This document shows, one piece after another, positions 52,226 through 61,140 of a stretch of DNA of 64,000 nt. Source of the DNA: Bremerella sp. JC817 (GTDB taxonomy: Bacteria > Planctomycetota > Planctomycetia > Pirellulales > Pirellulaceae). The position numbers were made by a program, and so were the translations under genes. The stretch is from NCBI RefSeq assembly GCF_040718835.1, contig NZ_JBFEFG010000267.1, positions 124,001 to 188,000 on the forward strand, in the 5' to 3' direction. Every line of letters starts with the position of its first letter. Position 1 is the first letter of the stretch. The notes under the pieces are model-generated. The model was not told the origin of the DNA. It searched no databases and worked only from the letters and a program-made list of their open reading frames with translations.

Positions 52226-53182
52226 CTAGCCGATGTTCTCGCGGAACAACGCGCTAATCGACTCGTCGTTGTGGATACGTTTGATTGCTTCGCCGAGCAG
52301 CGGTGCGACCGACAAGACCCGCATGTTGCCGAGCAGTTCCTGCGACTTCTGGGGAATGGTGTCGGTCAGGATGATCTCTTTGATCGGAGCCGCTTGGAGC
52401 CGAGCCACCGCAGGTCCACACAGCACACCATGGGTCGCGGCCAGGTAGATCTCACGCGCCCCGGCCTTGTGCACCACTTTCGCCGCACCACAGATCGAAC
52501 CGGCCGTGCTGATCATGTCGTCGAAGATCACGGCTGTCTTGCCTTCGACCGGACCACCGATGATGTTTTTGGTGGTGGTTTCATGAGCACTTGTACGGCG
52601 TTTATCGACGATTGCCAGCTCGCCGTTAAGGCGTCGATGATGGTTGACCGCTCGCTTGATACTCCCCGCATCAGGGCTCACGACGACAAGCTCTTCCGTT
52701 GGAATCCCAAGACTCAGGAAATAATGATTGAGCACCGGCGAAGCATTCAGGTGGTCGACCGGAACATTAAAGAAGCCCTGAATCTGGGCGGCATGCAAAT
52801 CCATCGTCAGTACGCGATCGGCACCGGCACTGGTGATCAAGTCGGCCACCAGTTTGGCGGTAATCGGCACGCGGCCTTCGTCTTTACGGTCCTGGCGTGC
52901 ATAACCGTAGTAAGGGATCACCGCGGTGATTCGCTCGGCACTGGCCCGTCGACAACTGTCGATCATGACCAGCAGCTCAATCAGGTTGTTGTTCACCGGT
53001 GGGCAAGTCGGCTGAACCAGAAAGACATCGCGGCCACGCACGTCTTCCTCGATCTTGCACTGGATTTCTCCGTCCGGAAACTCACCCAGCGTCACACGAC
53101 CCAGCTTCAGATGCAAGAAGTTGCAAACATCTTCGGCAAGTTTGGGATTGGCGCGACCGCTAAAGATTTTGATCTCACGCAT
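52226..53182 (-). CDS. prs: Ribose-phosphate pyrophosphokinase
   Basis: Makes PRPP from ribose 5-phosphate and ATP. 318 aa, standard. F-S-G-R-A-N-P-K-L, G-E-F-P-D-G-E-I, Y-Y-G-Y-A-R-Q-D-R-K and the PRPP-binding loop I-F-D-D-M-I-S-T-A-G-S are all present, as is M-D-L-H-A-A-Q-I-Q-G-F-F. Next to a GlmU-like gene upstream, as in many bacteria. The two share direction with a gap of 86 nt. Confidence 0.97.
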   Translation of the reverse strand: MREIKIFSGRANPKLAEDVCNFLHLKLGRVTLGEFPDGEIQCKIEEDVRGRDVFLVQPTCPPVNNNLIELLVMIDSCRRASAERITAVIPYYGYARQDRKDEGRVPITAKLVADLITSAGADRVLTMDLHAAQIQGFFNVPVDHLNASPVLNHYFLSLGIPTEELVVVSPDAGSIKRAVNHHRRLNGELAIVDKRRTSAHETTTKNIIGGPVEGKTAVIFDDMISTAGSICGAAKVVHKAGAREIYLAATHGVLCGPAVARLQAAPIKEIILTDTIPQKSQELLGNMRVLSVAPLLGEAIKRIHNDESISALFRENIG

Positions 53183-53268
53183 GACGTAAATTGGGCAACC
53201 GGCTGGAAGTTATCGAAAAAAGACGCCACGAACAAAGAAAGGGGCAACCTGCCCCTCAAATGACTTCA

Positions 53269-54021
53269 TCACGAAGCATTGTAACCAATTTCGCTCATCA
53301 CACGCTCTACTTCGGCCAATTGCTCGCGAGAGTTGATGCTATATGCTTCACACGCTTTGAGCACCGGTAACGCGTCGACCTTATCCCCCAAACCTTTGAG
53401 GATCTTCGGGCAGTCAGTCAGGTAGTACTCGCCCTGAGCGTTTTCGTTGCTCAAGCGGCCCAGTGCCTCGACCAGGCGCGGAGCGGCGAACACGTAGGTG
53501 CTCATGTTGACTTCGTTGATCGCACGCTGCTCAGGGGTGGCATCTTTCTCTTCCACAATCCCCTCGAAGATTCCGTCAGCATCACGCACGATTCGCCCCA
53601 ATCCCGTGGGGTCTTCACGTTTAAGGGTCCCGAGAAGGCAAGTATGTCCGCCAGACTCGAACGCCTCGAATAGTTCTTTCAAAGAAGATGGTTGAACCAG
53701 CGGCGAATCGCCTGCCAGGACCACCACATTGCCATCGACCGACTTCAGTTCGTCGACGCACATTTGAACGGCGTGGCCGGTGCCTAACTGCTCGGTTTGT
53801 TCTACGAAAACGATATCAGAATGCCCTGCCAACGCTTGGCGAACGTCGTCCGCCCGGTACCCGACGACACAGATTATCTTCTCAACCCCGACTTCACGCA
53901 GCGCATCGAGCACAAACTCAATCATGGGACGTCCCAGGACTGGGAACAGCACCTTCGGCATCTCCGATTGCATTCTGGTTCCCTTACCGGCAGCCAGAAC
54001 AACCGCAATCCGTTTTCCCAT
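53269..54021 (-). CDS. GlmU-like UDP-GlcNAc pyrophosphorylase (uridylyltransferase domain only)
   Basis: 250 aa with L-A-A-G-K-G-T-R-M-Q-S and P-K-V-L near the N-terminus (nucleotide and metal site), L-G-T-G-H-A-V, V-L-A-G-D-S-P-L and N-E-V-N-M-S-T-Y. This is the N-terminal domain of GlmU. The C-terminal left-handed beta-helix acetyltransferase (about 200 aa in bifunctional GlmU) is absent, so the acetyl transfer must be done by another protein. It lies upstream of prs, the position of glmU in many bacteria. Confidence 0.88.
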   Translation of the reverse strand: MGKRIAVVLAAGKGTRMQSEMPKVLFPVLGRPMIEFVLDALREVGVEKIICVVGYRADDVRQALAGHSDIVFVEQTEQLGTGHAVQMCVDELKSVDGNVVVLAGDSPLVQPSSLKELFEAFESGGHTCLLGTLKREDPTGLGRIVRDADGIFEGIVEEKDATPEQRAINEVNMSTYVFAAPRLVEALGRLSNENAQGEYYLTDCPKILKGLGDKVDALPVLKACEAYSINSREQLAEVERVMSEIGYNAS

Positions 54022-54403
54022 TTTGCCTACTCGCTCGAGGCCATGAAGCTCGCAACCACCACCGGACAGGGCTGAATGCCGTCCGTAAACGGTCGTATCT
54101 TGGCATTTTTCGCCAGCAGTTTCCAGGGGCTTCGAAACCAGGTTCGACCATTGAAGCGGACGGAATCATTGACCTGGAAATCACTTACGAGATCGACAAG
54201 AAATTTGGGGAGCGATCAACCCAAGACACACCCACCCCCTCCAAAGAGCCCTTTCAAGTGAAATAATTCCCGTTTTCGCAATTTGCTTTCGACTGCGAAG
54301 TCGAATACCATGAGGGGCGGAACAGAATCGTCTCATCCTTGCATTCTCAATCAGACGGAAGAGGTGCCCTGGTCGCTGCTGGACGGTCAGGCCCGGAAGT
54401 TAT
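54022..54403. other. Divergent promoter region of glmU-like gene and protein kinase
   Basis: Contains a possible plus-strand promoter TTGCTT-16-ATACCA with a perfect 6-bp dyad TTCGAC-TGCGAA-GTCGAA (54288-54305) between the -35 and -10. No gene was seen. Confidence 0.4.
54288..54305. promoter_or_regulatory. Operator-like dyad in the kinase promoter
   Basis: TTCGAC / GTCGAA with a 6-nt spacer, overlapping the spacer of a TTGCTT(16)ATACCA promoter, about 100 nt before the kinase ATG. Confidence 0.35.
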
Positions 54404-55942
54404 ATGGCTGATCTCACCGCTGAAGAATTTGCGCAGCGCGTAATCGATTTCAATCTCTTAGAACATCGCCAGGTCGAACAGGTCTGGAGCGAGCTTGGAA
54501 CTCGAGAAGTATCGCTGGGTGAATTCCAGAACTTAATGCTCCGTAAAGAGCTCCTCACCAACTACCAGGTCGAACGTGTCATCAAAGGCCTTCGGACCGG
54601 TTATTTCTATGGTGACTACAAGGCTCTCTACATGATCGGAACCGGTACGTTCGCGCGCGTGTTCCGAACCGTTCATAAAGACACCGGAAAAGTCGTGGCA
54701 GCCAAAGTGCTTCGACGTCGGTTCAGTGAAGACCCGAAACGTGCTTCCCAGTTCATGACCGAAGGAGAACTCGGCAAGGGGCTTCGTCACCCGAACATCT
54801 GCCCGATCTATGAAGTCCACTCCGAGACTTCGATGTACCAGCAGGGCACCAATTACTTTCTGATCATTGAATTCATCGAAGGGCAAAACCTTCGCGACCT
54901 GTTGCGGATCCGTGGGAAGTTTAACCCCAAGGAAGCGACGCAGTTGATGATCGACATTACATCGGGTCTGGCTTACGCTGCCGAACGTGGTTTGACGCAC
55001 CGCGACTTGAAGACCTCGAACGTGCTGATTTCGTCGAAGGGACGTGCCAAGCTGGTCGACTTTGGTCTGGCGGCATTCGCAGAACAAGTCAGCGAAGATG
55101 GCCAGGCGACCAACCCTCGAACGGTCGACTACGCCGGTCTCGAAATCGCGACAGGCGCTCCGCGAGACGATCCTCGCAGCGATATCTATTTCGCTGGCGC
55201 GATCTATTACCACATGCTGACCGGCGAGATTCCACTCTACGAAACTCGTGATCGTCAGAAGCGTTTGGCAGCGGCTCGTTACTTAAACATCGAACCGATC
55301 GCCAAGGTTGCACCGGATCTCCCTCGTTCGGTCGCCAGCGTGGTGATGAAGGCGATGGATACGAATCCGGATCGACGTTATCAGTCCACCGGCCATATGC
55401 TGATGGACCTGAAAATGGCTGCGAAACGCCTGGAGATGGGGGATGAGTCCGCCGCAGGCGAGATCCGCGGCAAGCTCGAAGCTCAGAACGAAGCTCGCAT
55501 CGCGAAACAGTTCGAGGGTTACAACAAGACGATCATGATCGTCGAATCGAACATGGACATGCAGGACATGCTTCGCGACCGCTTGAAGAAGTATGGTTAC
55601 CGCGTCCTGGTGATCAGCGATCCGCAACGGGCACTCGCCCGTTTCGCAGAAGACTCGAACCCGGCCGATATTATCGTCTTCAGTGCGATCGATATGGGGG
55701 CGGCAGCTTTGGAAGGCTTCAATCAGTTCGCCGAAGGAACGCACACCAAGGACAAGCCTGCGGTGCTGATCGTGAAGGAACGTCAGAAGTCGATTCGGGA
55801 AGCTGCCCAACTGGGCGAGAACCGAGCCATGATGACCATGCCGATCAAGGTTCGTGAACTTCGCAAGCTGATCCACGAGCTATTGAAAGATCCGCTCGAT
55901 CCTGAAGAAGAAGATGCCGAAACAGGGGCCAGTGCCACCTAA
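54404..55942 (+). CDS. Serine/threonine protein kinase with C-terminal degenerate receiver domain
   Basis: 512 aa. Kinase domain about 72-340: glycine loop G-T-G-T-F-A-R-V-F (79-87), catalytic Lys K101 in A-A-K-V-L, H-R-D-L-K (199-203) and D-F-G (219-221). All essential kinase residues are present. A receiver-like fold follows at about 375-495, but its acid phosphoacceptor position reads V-F-S (Ser427) where receivers have Asp, the Thr/Ser site reads Lys458 and the Lys-Pro loop reads M-P (479-480). So it is probably a pseudo-receiver for binding rather than phosphorelay. No TM helix, so cytoplasmic. A conserved N-terminal helical region (1-60) precedes the kinase. Single-gene unit. Confidence 0.88.
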   Translation: MADLTAEEFAQRVIDFNLLEHRQVEQVWSELGTREVSLGEFQNLMLRKELLTNYQVERVIKGLRTGYFYGDYKALYMIGTGTFARVFRTVHKDTGKVVAAKVLRRRFSEDPKRASQFMTEGELGKGLRHPNICPIYEVHSETSMYQQGTNYFLIIEFIEGQNLRDLLRIRGKFNPKEATQLMIDITSGLAYAAERGLTHRDLKTSNVLISSKGRAKLVDFGLAAFAEQVSEDGQATNPRTVDYAGLEIATGAPRDDPRSDIYFAGAIYYHMLTGEIPLYETRDRQKRLAAARYLNIEPIAKVAPDLPRSVASVVMKAMDTNPDRRYQSTGHMLMDLKMAAKRLEMGDESAAGEIRGKLEAQNEARIAKQFEGYNKTIMIVESNMDMQDMLRDRLKKYGYRVLVISDPQRALARFAEDSNPADIIVFSAIDMGAAALEGFNQFAEGTHTKDKPAVLIVKERQKSIREAAQLGENRAMMTMPIKVRELRKLIHELLKDPLDPEEEDAETGASAT

Positions 55943-55963
55943 GGCATTGGCGATCGAACCACT

Positions 55964-55998
55964 TAAAAAAAGCCGCTCCAATTCGAGTGGCTTTTTTC
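55964..55998. terminator. Bidirectional terminator between kinase and uracil-DNA glycosylase genes
   Basis: AAAAAAGCC(G)CTC / GAG(T)GGCTTTTTT hairpin between two convergent genes. Confidence 0.85.
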
Positions 55999-56012
55999 AT
56001 ATCAGTTCGGTG

Positions 56013-56888
56013 TTACTTCGAGGGGCGCGGGATCGGAATGCCCATATCCTTGAGCATCATCTTCATATCTTCCCACACATCCTTCTTGGCGGAAGGATTC
56101 CGCAGAAGGTAAGCCGGGTGATAGGTCACCACAACCTTGCTTCCCCGGTAGGGATGGAACTGCCCCCGCAGCTTGCCGATTGGTGCAGCCGACTCCAACA
56201 GATTGGTAATCGCGAACCGCCCGAGGCAGACAATGTATTCCGGCTGAATGATTTCCAACTGTCGTTCGAAATAGGGGCGGCAGTTCTCGTTTTCTTCCGT
56301 CGTGGGATTGCGATTGCCAGGGGGACGGCATTTCAGCGTGTTGAGGATGTAAACATCACTCCTCTGGAACGAGCAAGCCTCGATAATCTGCGTCAGCAGC
56401 TTCCCTGCGCGACCGACAAACGGTTCGCCCAGTCGATCCTCGTCCGCACCAGGGGCTTCGCCAAAGAAGGCAATACGAGCTTTCGCGCTGCCTACACCGA
56501 ACACGGTTTGAGTTCGCGTTTTTGCCAATTCCGCACAAAGCGTACAGCCTGCCACAGTCGCTCGGAGGGTATCGAGCCGCTCCTGGCGTTCTTCGACCGA
56601 CAAAGTGGCAAATTCTTTGGGCCATGGCTCGCCGGGCGAACTTGGCTTGGCAGGCATCGGTGCCGCCGTCCGTGGCGCTGGCTTGGAAGCCGGGGCTTCG
56701 GCGACCTTTTTAGGCTTCGGCATCTCGCTCAATCCTTGCGGGGCAGGAGTTTCCGACGCTACGACTGGCGATTCAGGGGGTGCCTTGGGCAACGCCAGTC
56801 CAGCCTGTTTGGCTAGGAAAGAAACACCCGAGGCCTGCCAGGCTTGGGCCTGTTGTAGCAATGCTCGGCGAATTTCGGGCTGATCCAT
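56013..56888 (-). CDS. Uracil-DNA glycosylase, family 4 (Fe-S type)
   Basis: Removes uracil from DNA. 291 aa. The N-terminal 100 or so residues are Pro/Ala-rich and probably disordered. The UDG core shows C-T-L-C near the domain start and C-R-P-P-G-N-R...C later, the four Cys of the Fe-S cluster. The glycosylase motif [10 protein letters not shown], then V-C-L-G-R-F-A and the final [10 protein letters not shown] complete it. The M-D-Q-P-E-I-R-R start was chosen because the earlier ATG would add 20 residues with no support. Divergent with der. Confidence 0.9.
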   Translation of the reverse strand: MDQPEIRRALLQQAQAWQASGVSFLAKQAGLALPKAPPESPVVASETPAPQGLSEMPKPKKVAEAPASKPAPRTAAPMPAKPSSPGEPWPKEFATLSVEERQERLDTLRATVAGCTLCAELAKTRTQTVFGVGSAKARIAFFGEAPGADEDRLGEPFVGRAGKLLTQIIEACSFQRSDVYILNTLKCRPPGNRNPTTEENENCRPYFERQLEIIQPEYIVCLGRFAITNLLESAAPIGKLRGQFHPYRGSKVVVTYHPAYLLRNPSAKKDVWEDMKMMLKDMGIPIPRPSK

Positions 56889-57071
56889 GCCAGTCGATTT
56901 GTAGTGAGAAAGTCGGAATCGTGCCGAGAAATCACGTCGCTTGGGCAAGGCGAGGAAGTTTTCCCTTACTCAAGCGTGCCCTGGCACGTAAAATGAAGTT
57001 CAAGCATATTAGGGTAAGTAATTCATGCTTTCCTGTCATCCACACACGCACCCTGAGTGAATTCTGCCCCA

Positions 57072-58535
57072 ATGGCGGTACCCCAAGTAGTAATCATCGG
57101 TCGACCGAACGTCGGTAAATCCAGCATCTTCAATTGGCTGGCCGGGCGTCGCTTGGCCATCGTTGACGACGTCGCAGGCGTGACCCGCGATCGTATGGTC
57201 CACCTTCAAAAGTGGAACGAACGCTTTTTTGAAATCGTCGACACCGGGGGTATTGGCGTAAATGACGTCGATAACCTGACCGAAGAAATCGAACGGCAAA
57301 TTCAAATCGCCATCGATTCGGCGGACGTGATCTTGTTCGTTGTCGACGTACGTAGCGGCATGCTTCCTCTCGATCAGAAGGTGGCCCAGCGTCTCCGCAA
57401 GATCGACAAGCCAGTCGTGCTGGTCGCCAACAAGTCGGACGCTCCGCAGATGGACGCCGAGGCCGACCAGTTCTATCGCCTTGGTCGTGGCAAGCTAGTC
57501 GCCGTCAGTACCCTGCAGAATCGAAATAAGAGCGACCTGTTAGATGTGATTGTCGATCGCCTGCCAGAAAGCGATCTGACAGCGACTGACGGGTCCGATC
57601 CAGAGATGAAGGTAGCGATCGTCGGACGAAGAAATGTCGGCAAAAGCACCTTCGTCAATACATTGGCCCAGGCAGAGCGTATGATCGTCAGCGAAGTCGC
57701 CGGTACGACTCGCGACAGTGTCGACGTTCGGTTCGAGCTTGATGGCAAGTCGTTCGTCGCGATCGACACACCTGGTTTGCGTCGCCGCGTGAGCGTGAAG
57801 ACCGACATCGACTACTACAGCACCCACCGTGCTGAGCGAAGTATTCGTCACGCCGACATGACGCTGATGTTCTTCGATGCGTCGCAGCAAATCAGCAAAG
57901 TCGACAAGCAACTTGTTCGTTACATCAGCGACGAATTCAAGCCATGTATCTTCGTGGTCAACAAATGGGATCTGTATCACACGCAGATGCCAACCGACCG
58001 CTGGGCAACGTACTTGCACGAGACGTTCCCGATGATGTCGCACGTCCCAATCGCGTTCATCACCGGTCAGACCGGCAAGAATGTGAAGACGCTGCTGAAT
58101 CACGCCCAGATGCTGTATAAGCAGTCGCTTTCGCGTATCGGTACCGGCGAGCTGAACCGCATCTTGAAAGAGATCATCGAGCGACATCCGCCACCGTTGT
58201 ACAAGAACCGCAAGCCGAAGGTTTACTACGCCACACAGGTCGGTGTGCAGCCTCCAACGTTCGTGCTGATGGTGAATATGCCGAAGGCGTTCTCCCCTTC
58301 GTATCAGCGTTATTTGATCTCGTCGTTCCGCGACGCGGTCCCCTTCCCTGAGGTGCCGATCAAGATCTACCTCAAGAAGCGGGAATCCGCAGACGAACGC
58401 GACGACTTCGGATCGCGGCGAGGCTCTTCTTCCGCTCCGCTAGACCCACACGAAGATGACTTCGACTCGCAAGTGATCGACCAGGGCGACGAAGCATCGG
58501 AAGACCATCTCGACGACGTCAACGAAGAAGCATAA
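57072..58535 (+). CDS. der: Ribosome-assembly GTPase Der (EngA)
   Basis: Double-GTPase protein for 50S maturation. 487 aa. Domain 1: G-R-P-N-V-G-K-S-S, D-D-V-A-G-V-T-R-D-R, D-T-G-G-I and N-K-S-D. Domain 2: G-R-R-N-V-G-K-S-T, V-A-G-T-T-R-D-S, D-T-P-G-L and N-K-W-D. The KH-like C-domain (about 360-450) follows. The C-terminal 45 residues are acidic, Asp/Glu/Ser-rich. ATG at 57072 was preferred to GTG at 57057. Confidence 0.96.
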   Translation: MAVPQVVIIGRPNVGKSSIFNWLAGRRLAIVDDVAGVTRDRMVHLQKWNERFFEIVDTGGIGVNDVDNLTEEIERQIQIAIDSADVILFVVDVRSGMLPLDQKVAQRLRKIDKPVVLVANKSDAPQMDAEADQFYRLGRGKLVAVSTLQNRNKSDLLDVIVDRLPESDLTATDGSDPEMKVAIVGRRNVGKSTFVNTLAQAERMIVSEVAGTTRDSVDVRFELDGKSFVAIDTPGLRRRVSVKTDIDYYSTHRAERSIRHADMTLMFFDASQQISKVDKQLVRYISDEFKPCIFVVNKWDLYHTQMPTDRWATYLHETFPMMSHVPIAFITGQTGKNVKTLLNHAQMLYKQSLSRIGTGELNRILKEIIERHPPPLYKNRKPKVYYATQVGVQPPTFVLMVNMPKAFSPSYQRYLISSFRDAVPFPEVPIKIYLKKRESADERDDFGSRRGSSSAPLDPHEDDFDSQVIDQGDEASEDHLDDVNEEA

Positions 58536-58543
58536 CCATCCAA

Positions 58544-58575
58544 GGCTGCCGAATCCCGGCAGCCTTTCTTTTTGC
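58544..58575 (+). terminator. Intrinsic terminator of der
   Basis: AGGCTGCCG / CGGCAGCCT stem followed by T-rich tract, 8 nt after the stop. Confidence 0.85.
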
Positions 58576-58732
58576 GCAGATATCTTCCTTCAACCGCATG
58601 GGTAAGTTGCCCTATCCCTGATTGCGGTCCCGCCGAACCAGAGGAAAGAAATTGCTTTCCGTGGATATAGATTCGGTCCACAAGACGGCACGAACGGTCT
58701 AGTCAATTTCCCGTCTTTCTCGGCCAAAAGGT

Positions 58733-58757
58733 GCGCGAAATATGAACAATTTCGCGC
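58733..58757. promoter_or_regulatory. Perfect 9-bp inverted repeat upstream of ald
   Basis: GCGCGAAAT (58733-58741) and ATTTCGCGC (58749-58757) separated by 7 nt, about 105 nt before the ald ATG. Candidate operator for an alanine-responsive (Lrp/AldR-type) regulator, or a hairpin in the leader. No T-run follows. Confidence 0.45.
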
Positions 58758-58861
58758 GGTGAGCCCATGTCCTAATTCACGCGGAAATGTTTCAATACGA
58801 ACTGCCCCCATCACCGTGCATTTTACTTTCCACAGGTTCGTGAAGTTGAAAAGGCTGACTA

Positions 58862-59968
58862 ATGATCGTTGGTGTTCCTAAAGAAGTGAAGCGGGATGAA
58901 TACCGCATCGCCCTCTTGCCGGTCGGGGCTGAAGAATTGGTCCTCGCTGGCCATAAAGTGATTATCGAGAAGGACGCCGGAATTGGATCAGGGCTGACCA
59001 ACGAACAATACATCGAAGCTGGCGCGATCCTGGTCGATACGGCGGAAGAAGTCTTCTCGCAGGCCGACATGATCTTGAAGGTCAAAGAACCTCAGCCAGA
59101 AGAGTTTCCGCTGATTCGCAAGGGTCAGATCGTCTTCACTTACTTCCACTTTGCCGCGAGCCTGGAACTGACCCAGGGCATGATCGACTCAGGTGCGATC
59201 TGCCTGGCGTATGAAACCTTGCGAGATGCCAGGGGAACGCTTCCGCTGCTGACGCCGATGAGCGAAGTCGCTGGTCGCATGAGCATTCAGGAAGGTGCCA
59301 AGTACCTGGAAAAGCCGCAGATGGGTCAAGGAATTCTGCTAGGTGGTGTTCCAGGGGTGGCTCCAGCTCATATCACGATCCTGGGTGGCGGTATCGTCGG
59401 TGCGAACGCCGCCAAGATCGCTGCTGGTTTCAACGCCGACGTGAACATTCTTGATATCAACATGGACCGCCTGCGGTACCTGGATGACGTGATGCCGCCG
59501 AACGTGAACGTTCTATTCAGCGATCGCCACGTGATTCGTCATCAGTTGCAGCTGGCTGACCTCGTGATTGGTGCCGTGCTGATCCCCGGAGCCAAGGCTC
59601 CGATGCTGGTTTCGCGGGAAGATCTCTCGCTGATGAAGCCTGGTAGCGTGATCATCGACGTCGCCGTCGACCAGGGTGGCTGCATCGAAACCTCGAAGCC
59701 AACTTCGCACAGCAGCCCGACCTATATGATTGATGATGTGTTACACTACTGCGTGGCCAACATGCCTGGTGCAGTCGGCCGAACCAGTACGTTCGCCCTG
59801 TGCAATGTGACGTTGCCATGGGCACTGCGTGTCGCGAATCAAGGTATCGAGAAGTCGCTGGCCCAATCGCCGGAACTTCAAACGGCTTTGAATGTTCATA
59901 CCGGTCGCGTAACCAACAAGCCGGTCGCAGACACGTTCGACCTTCCATTCGAACCACTCTCGATCTGA
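58862..59968 (+). CDS. ald: Alanine dehydrogenase
   Basis: NAD-dependent oxidation of L-alanine to pyruvate and ammonia. 368 aa, normal length. M-I-V-G-V-P-K-E opening, the substrate-binding K-V-K-E-P and F-T-Y-F-H-F, the Rossmann motif I-L-G-G-G-I-V-G-A-N-A-A, and D-V-A-V-D-Q-G-G plus N-M-P-G-A-V-G-R-T-S near the C-terminus are all family hallmarks. The stop lies 4 nt before the mtnA start, so the two genes share a transcript. It links nitrogen and carbon supply, next to glnA on the other strand. Confidence 0.96.
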   Translation: MIVGVPKEVKRDEYRIALLPVGAEELVLAGHKVIIEKDAGIGSGLTNEQYIEAGAILVDTAEEVFSQADMILKVKEPQPEEFPLIRKGQIVFTYFHFAASLELTQGMIDSGAICLAYETLRDARGTLPLLTPMSEVAGRMSIQEGAKYLEKPQMGQGILLGGVPGVAPAHITILGGGIVGANAAKIAAGFNADVNILDINMDRLRYLDDVMPPNVNVLFSDRHVIRHQLQLADLVIGAVLIPGAKAPMLVSREDLSLMKPGSVIIDVAVDQGGCIETSKPTSHSSPTYMIDDVLHYCVANMPGAVGRTSTFALCNVTLPWALRVANQGIEKSLAQSPELQTALNVHTGRVTNKPVADTFDLPFEPLSI

Positions 59969-59972
59969 ACTG

Positions 59973-61052
59973 ATGACAACTGCCAATCCCCAGACTGCTG
60001 CTCCTGATCCGATCCGTTTCGTTGGCGAAACCGATGGTCACCTTGTTTTGATTGACCAGACCCAGCTACCGGTCGACCTGATCTACATCGACTGTCGCGA
60101 TGTCGAGACCGTATGGGAGGCGATCAAAATGCTGCGTGTTCGAGGAGCACCGGCGATTGGCATTGCCGCGGCTTATGGCGTGGTGGTCGGAATGCAGACC
60201 GCCACCGAGAAGTCGCTGGAAGATTTCGAGGCTCGCTTTCACGAAGTGGTCGAGTACTTGGCCGGTAGCCGCCCAACGGCGGTCAACTTGTTCTGGGCAC
60301 TCGATCGCTTGAAGGCGACCTTCGCCGCTGAGAAGGAAGCAGGCAAGTCGGTTTCCGACATTCACTCGGCCTTGCTCGCCGAAGCTCGCTTCATCCATGA
60401 AGACGATCGCCAGGTTTGCCGCGCGATCGGTCGTCATGGTGCCGAGCTGATCGAACCAGGGTTCGGTATTCTCACCCACTGCAATGCAGGCGGTCTGGCA
60501 ACGGCCGACTATGGTACCGCGCTGGCCGTGATGTTCACGTGTCACGACCAAGACAAAGGCATTCATGTCTATGTCGACGAAACACGTCCGCTTCTGCAGG
60601 GATCGCGTTTGACGGCCTGGGAACTGGTCCAGCGTGAGATTCCCGCCACGCTGATCTGCGATAACATGGCCGCCCAGGTCATGAAAGAAGGTCGCGTCAA
60701 CGCGGTGATCACCGGTGCCGATCGTATCGCCGCCAATGGCGACTCGGCCAACAAGATCGGAACTTACGGCGTCGCTTTGCTGGCCAAAGCCCACGGAATT
60801 CCGTTCTACATTGCCGCTCCGATCAGCACGTTCGATCTCACATTGCCAACCGGCGAAGGAATCCCGATCGAACAACGTGATGCCGTGGAAATCATCCATG
60901 GCATGGGCAAGCAAACGGCTCCGGCCAACGTTCATGTCTACAACCCGGCCTTCGACGTCACGCCTGCTGAGTTGATTGCAGGCATCATCACCGAGAAAGG
61001 TGTGATCTCGCCCGTCACGCCTGAAAACGTGGCCCAGGTCGTCGCGAGTTAA
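59973..61052 (+). CDS. mtnA: S-methyl-5-thioribose-1-phosphate isomerase
   Basis: Converts methylthioribose 1-phosphate to the ribulose form in the methionine salvage pathway. 359 aa. R-G-A-P-A-I-G substrate loop, the catalytic Cys in L-T-H-C-N-A-G-G-L-A, and G-A-D-R-I-A-A-N-G-D with the catalytic Asp, then N-K-I-G-T-Y, are all intact. It follows ald by 4 nt and ends in a perfect terminator. Other salvage genes are not present, so it may also act on related sugar phosphates. Confidence 0.96.
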   Translation: MTTANPQTAAPDPIRFVGETDGHLVLIDQTQLPVDLIYIDCRDVETVWEAIKMLRVRGAPAIGIAAAYGVVVGMQTATEKSLEDFEARFHEVVEYLAGSRPTAVNLFWALDRLKATFAAEKEAGKSVSDIHSALLAEARFIHEDDRQVCRAIGRHGAELIEPGFGILTHCNAGGLATADYGTALAVMFTCHDQDKGIHVYVDETRPLLQGSRLTAWELVQREIPATLICDNMAAQVMKEGRVNAVITGADRIAANGDSANKIGTYGVALLAKAHGIPFYIAAPISTFDLTLPTGEGIPIEQRDAVEIIHGMGKQTAPANVHVYNPAFDVTPAELIAGIITEKGVISPVTPENVAQVVAS

Positions 61053-61080
61053 GCGGCTTCTTTGCGAACATCAAACCATG

Positions 61081-61119
61081 AAAAAGGCCCACGTTCGGAA
61101 CCGAACGTGGGCCTTTTTT
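61081..61119. terminator. Bidirectional terminator between mtnA and glnA
   Basis: Perfect long stem AAAAGGCCCACGTTC / GAACGTGGGCCTTTT with A/T-runs at both flanks; serves ald-mtnA and glnA. Confidence 0.9.
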
Positions 61120-61140
61120 GTCTTTCGGCTACGACTTGAA

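Larger units (their letters stand above)
58536..58861. other. Structured control region upstream of ald-mtnA
   Basis: After the der terminator it holds two tandem hairpins, GGAAAG / CTTTCC (58643-58660) and GTGGA / TCCAC (58661-58681), then the perfect 9-bp dyad described separately. No gene was seen. Confidence 0.45.

Noticed and set aside
52271..53263. 330-codon plus-strand frame opposite prs
   Set aside because: Antisense to prs; no domain.
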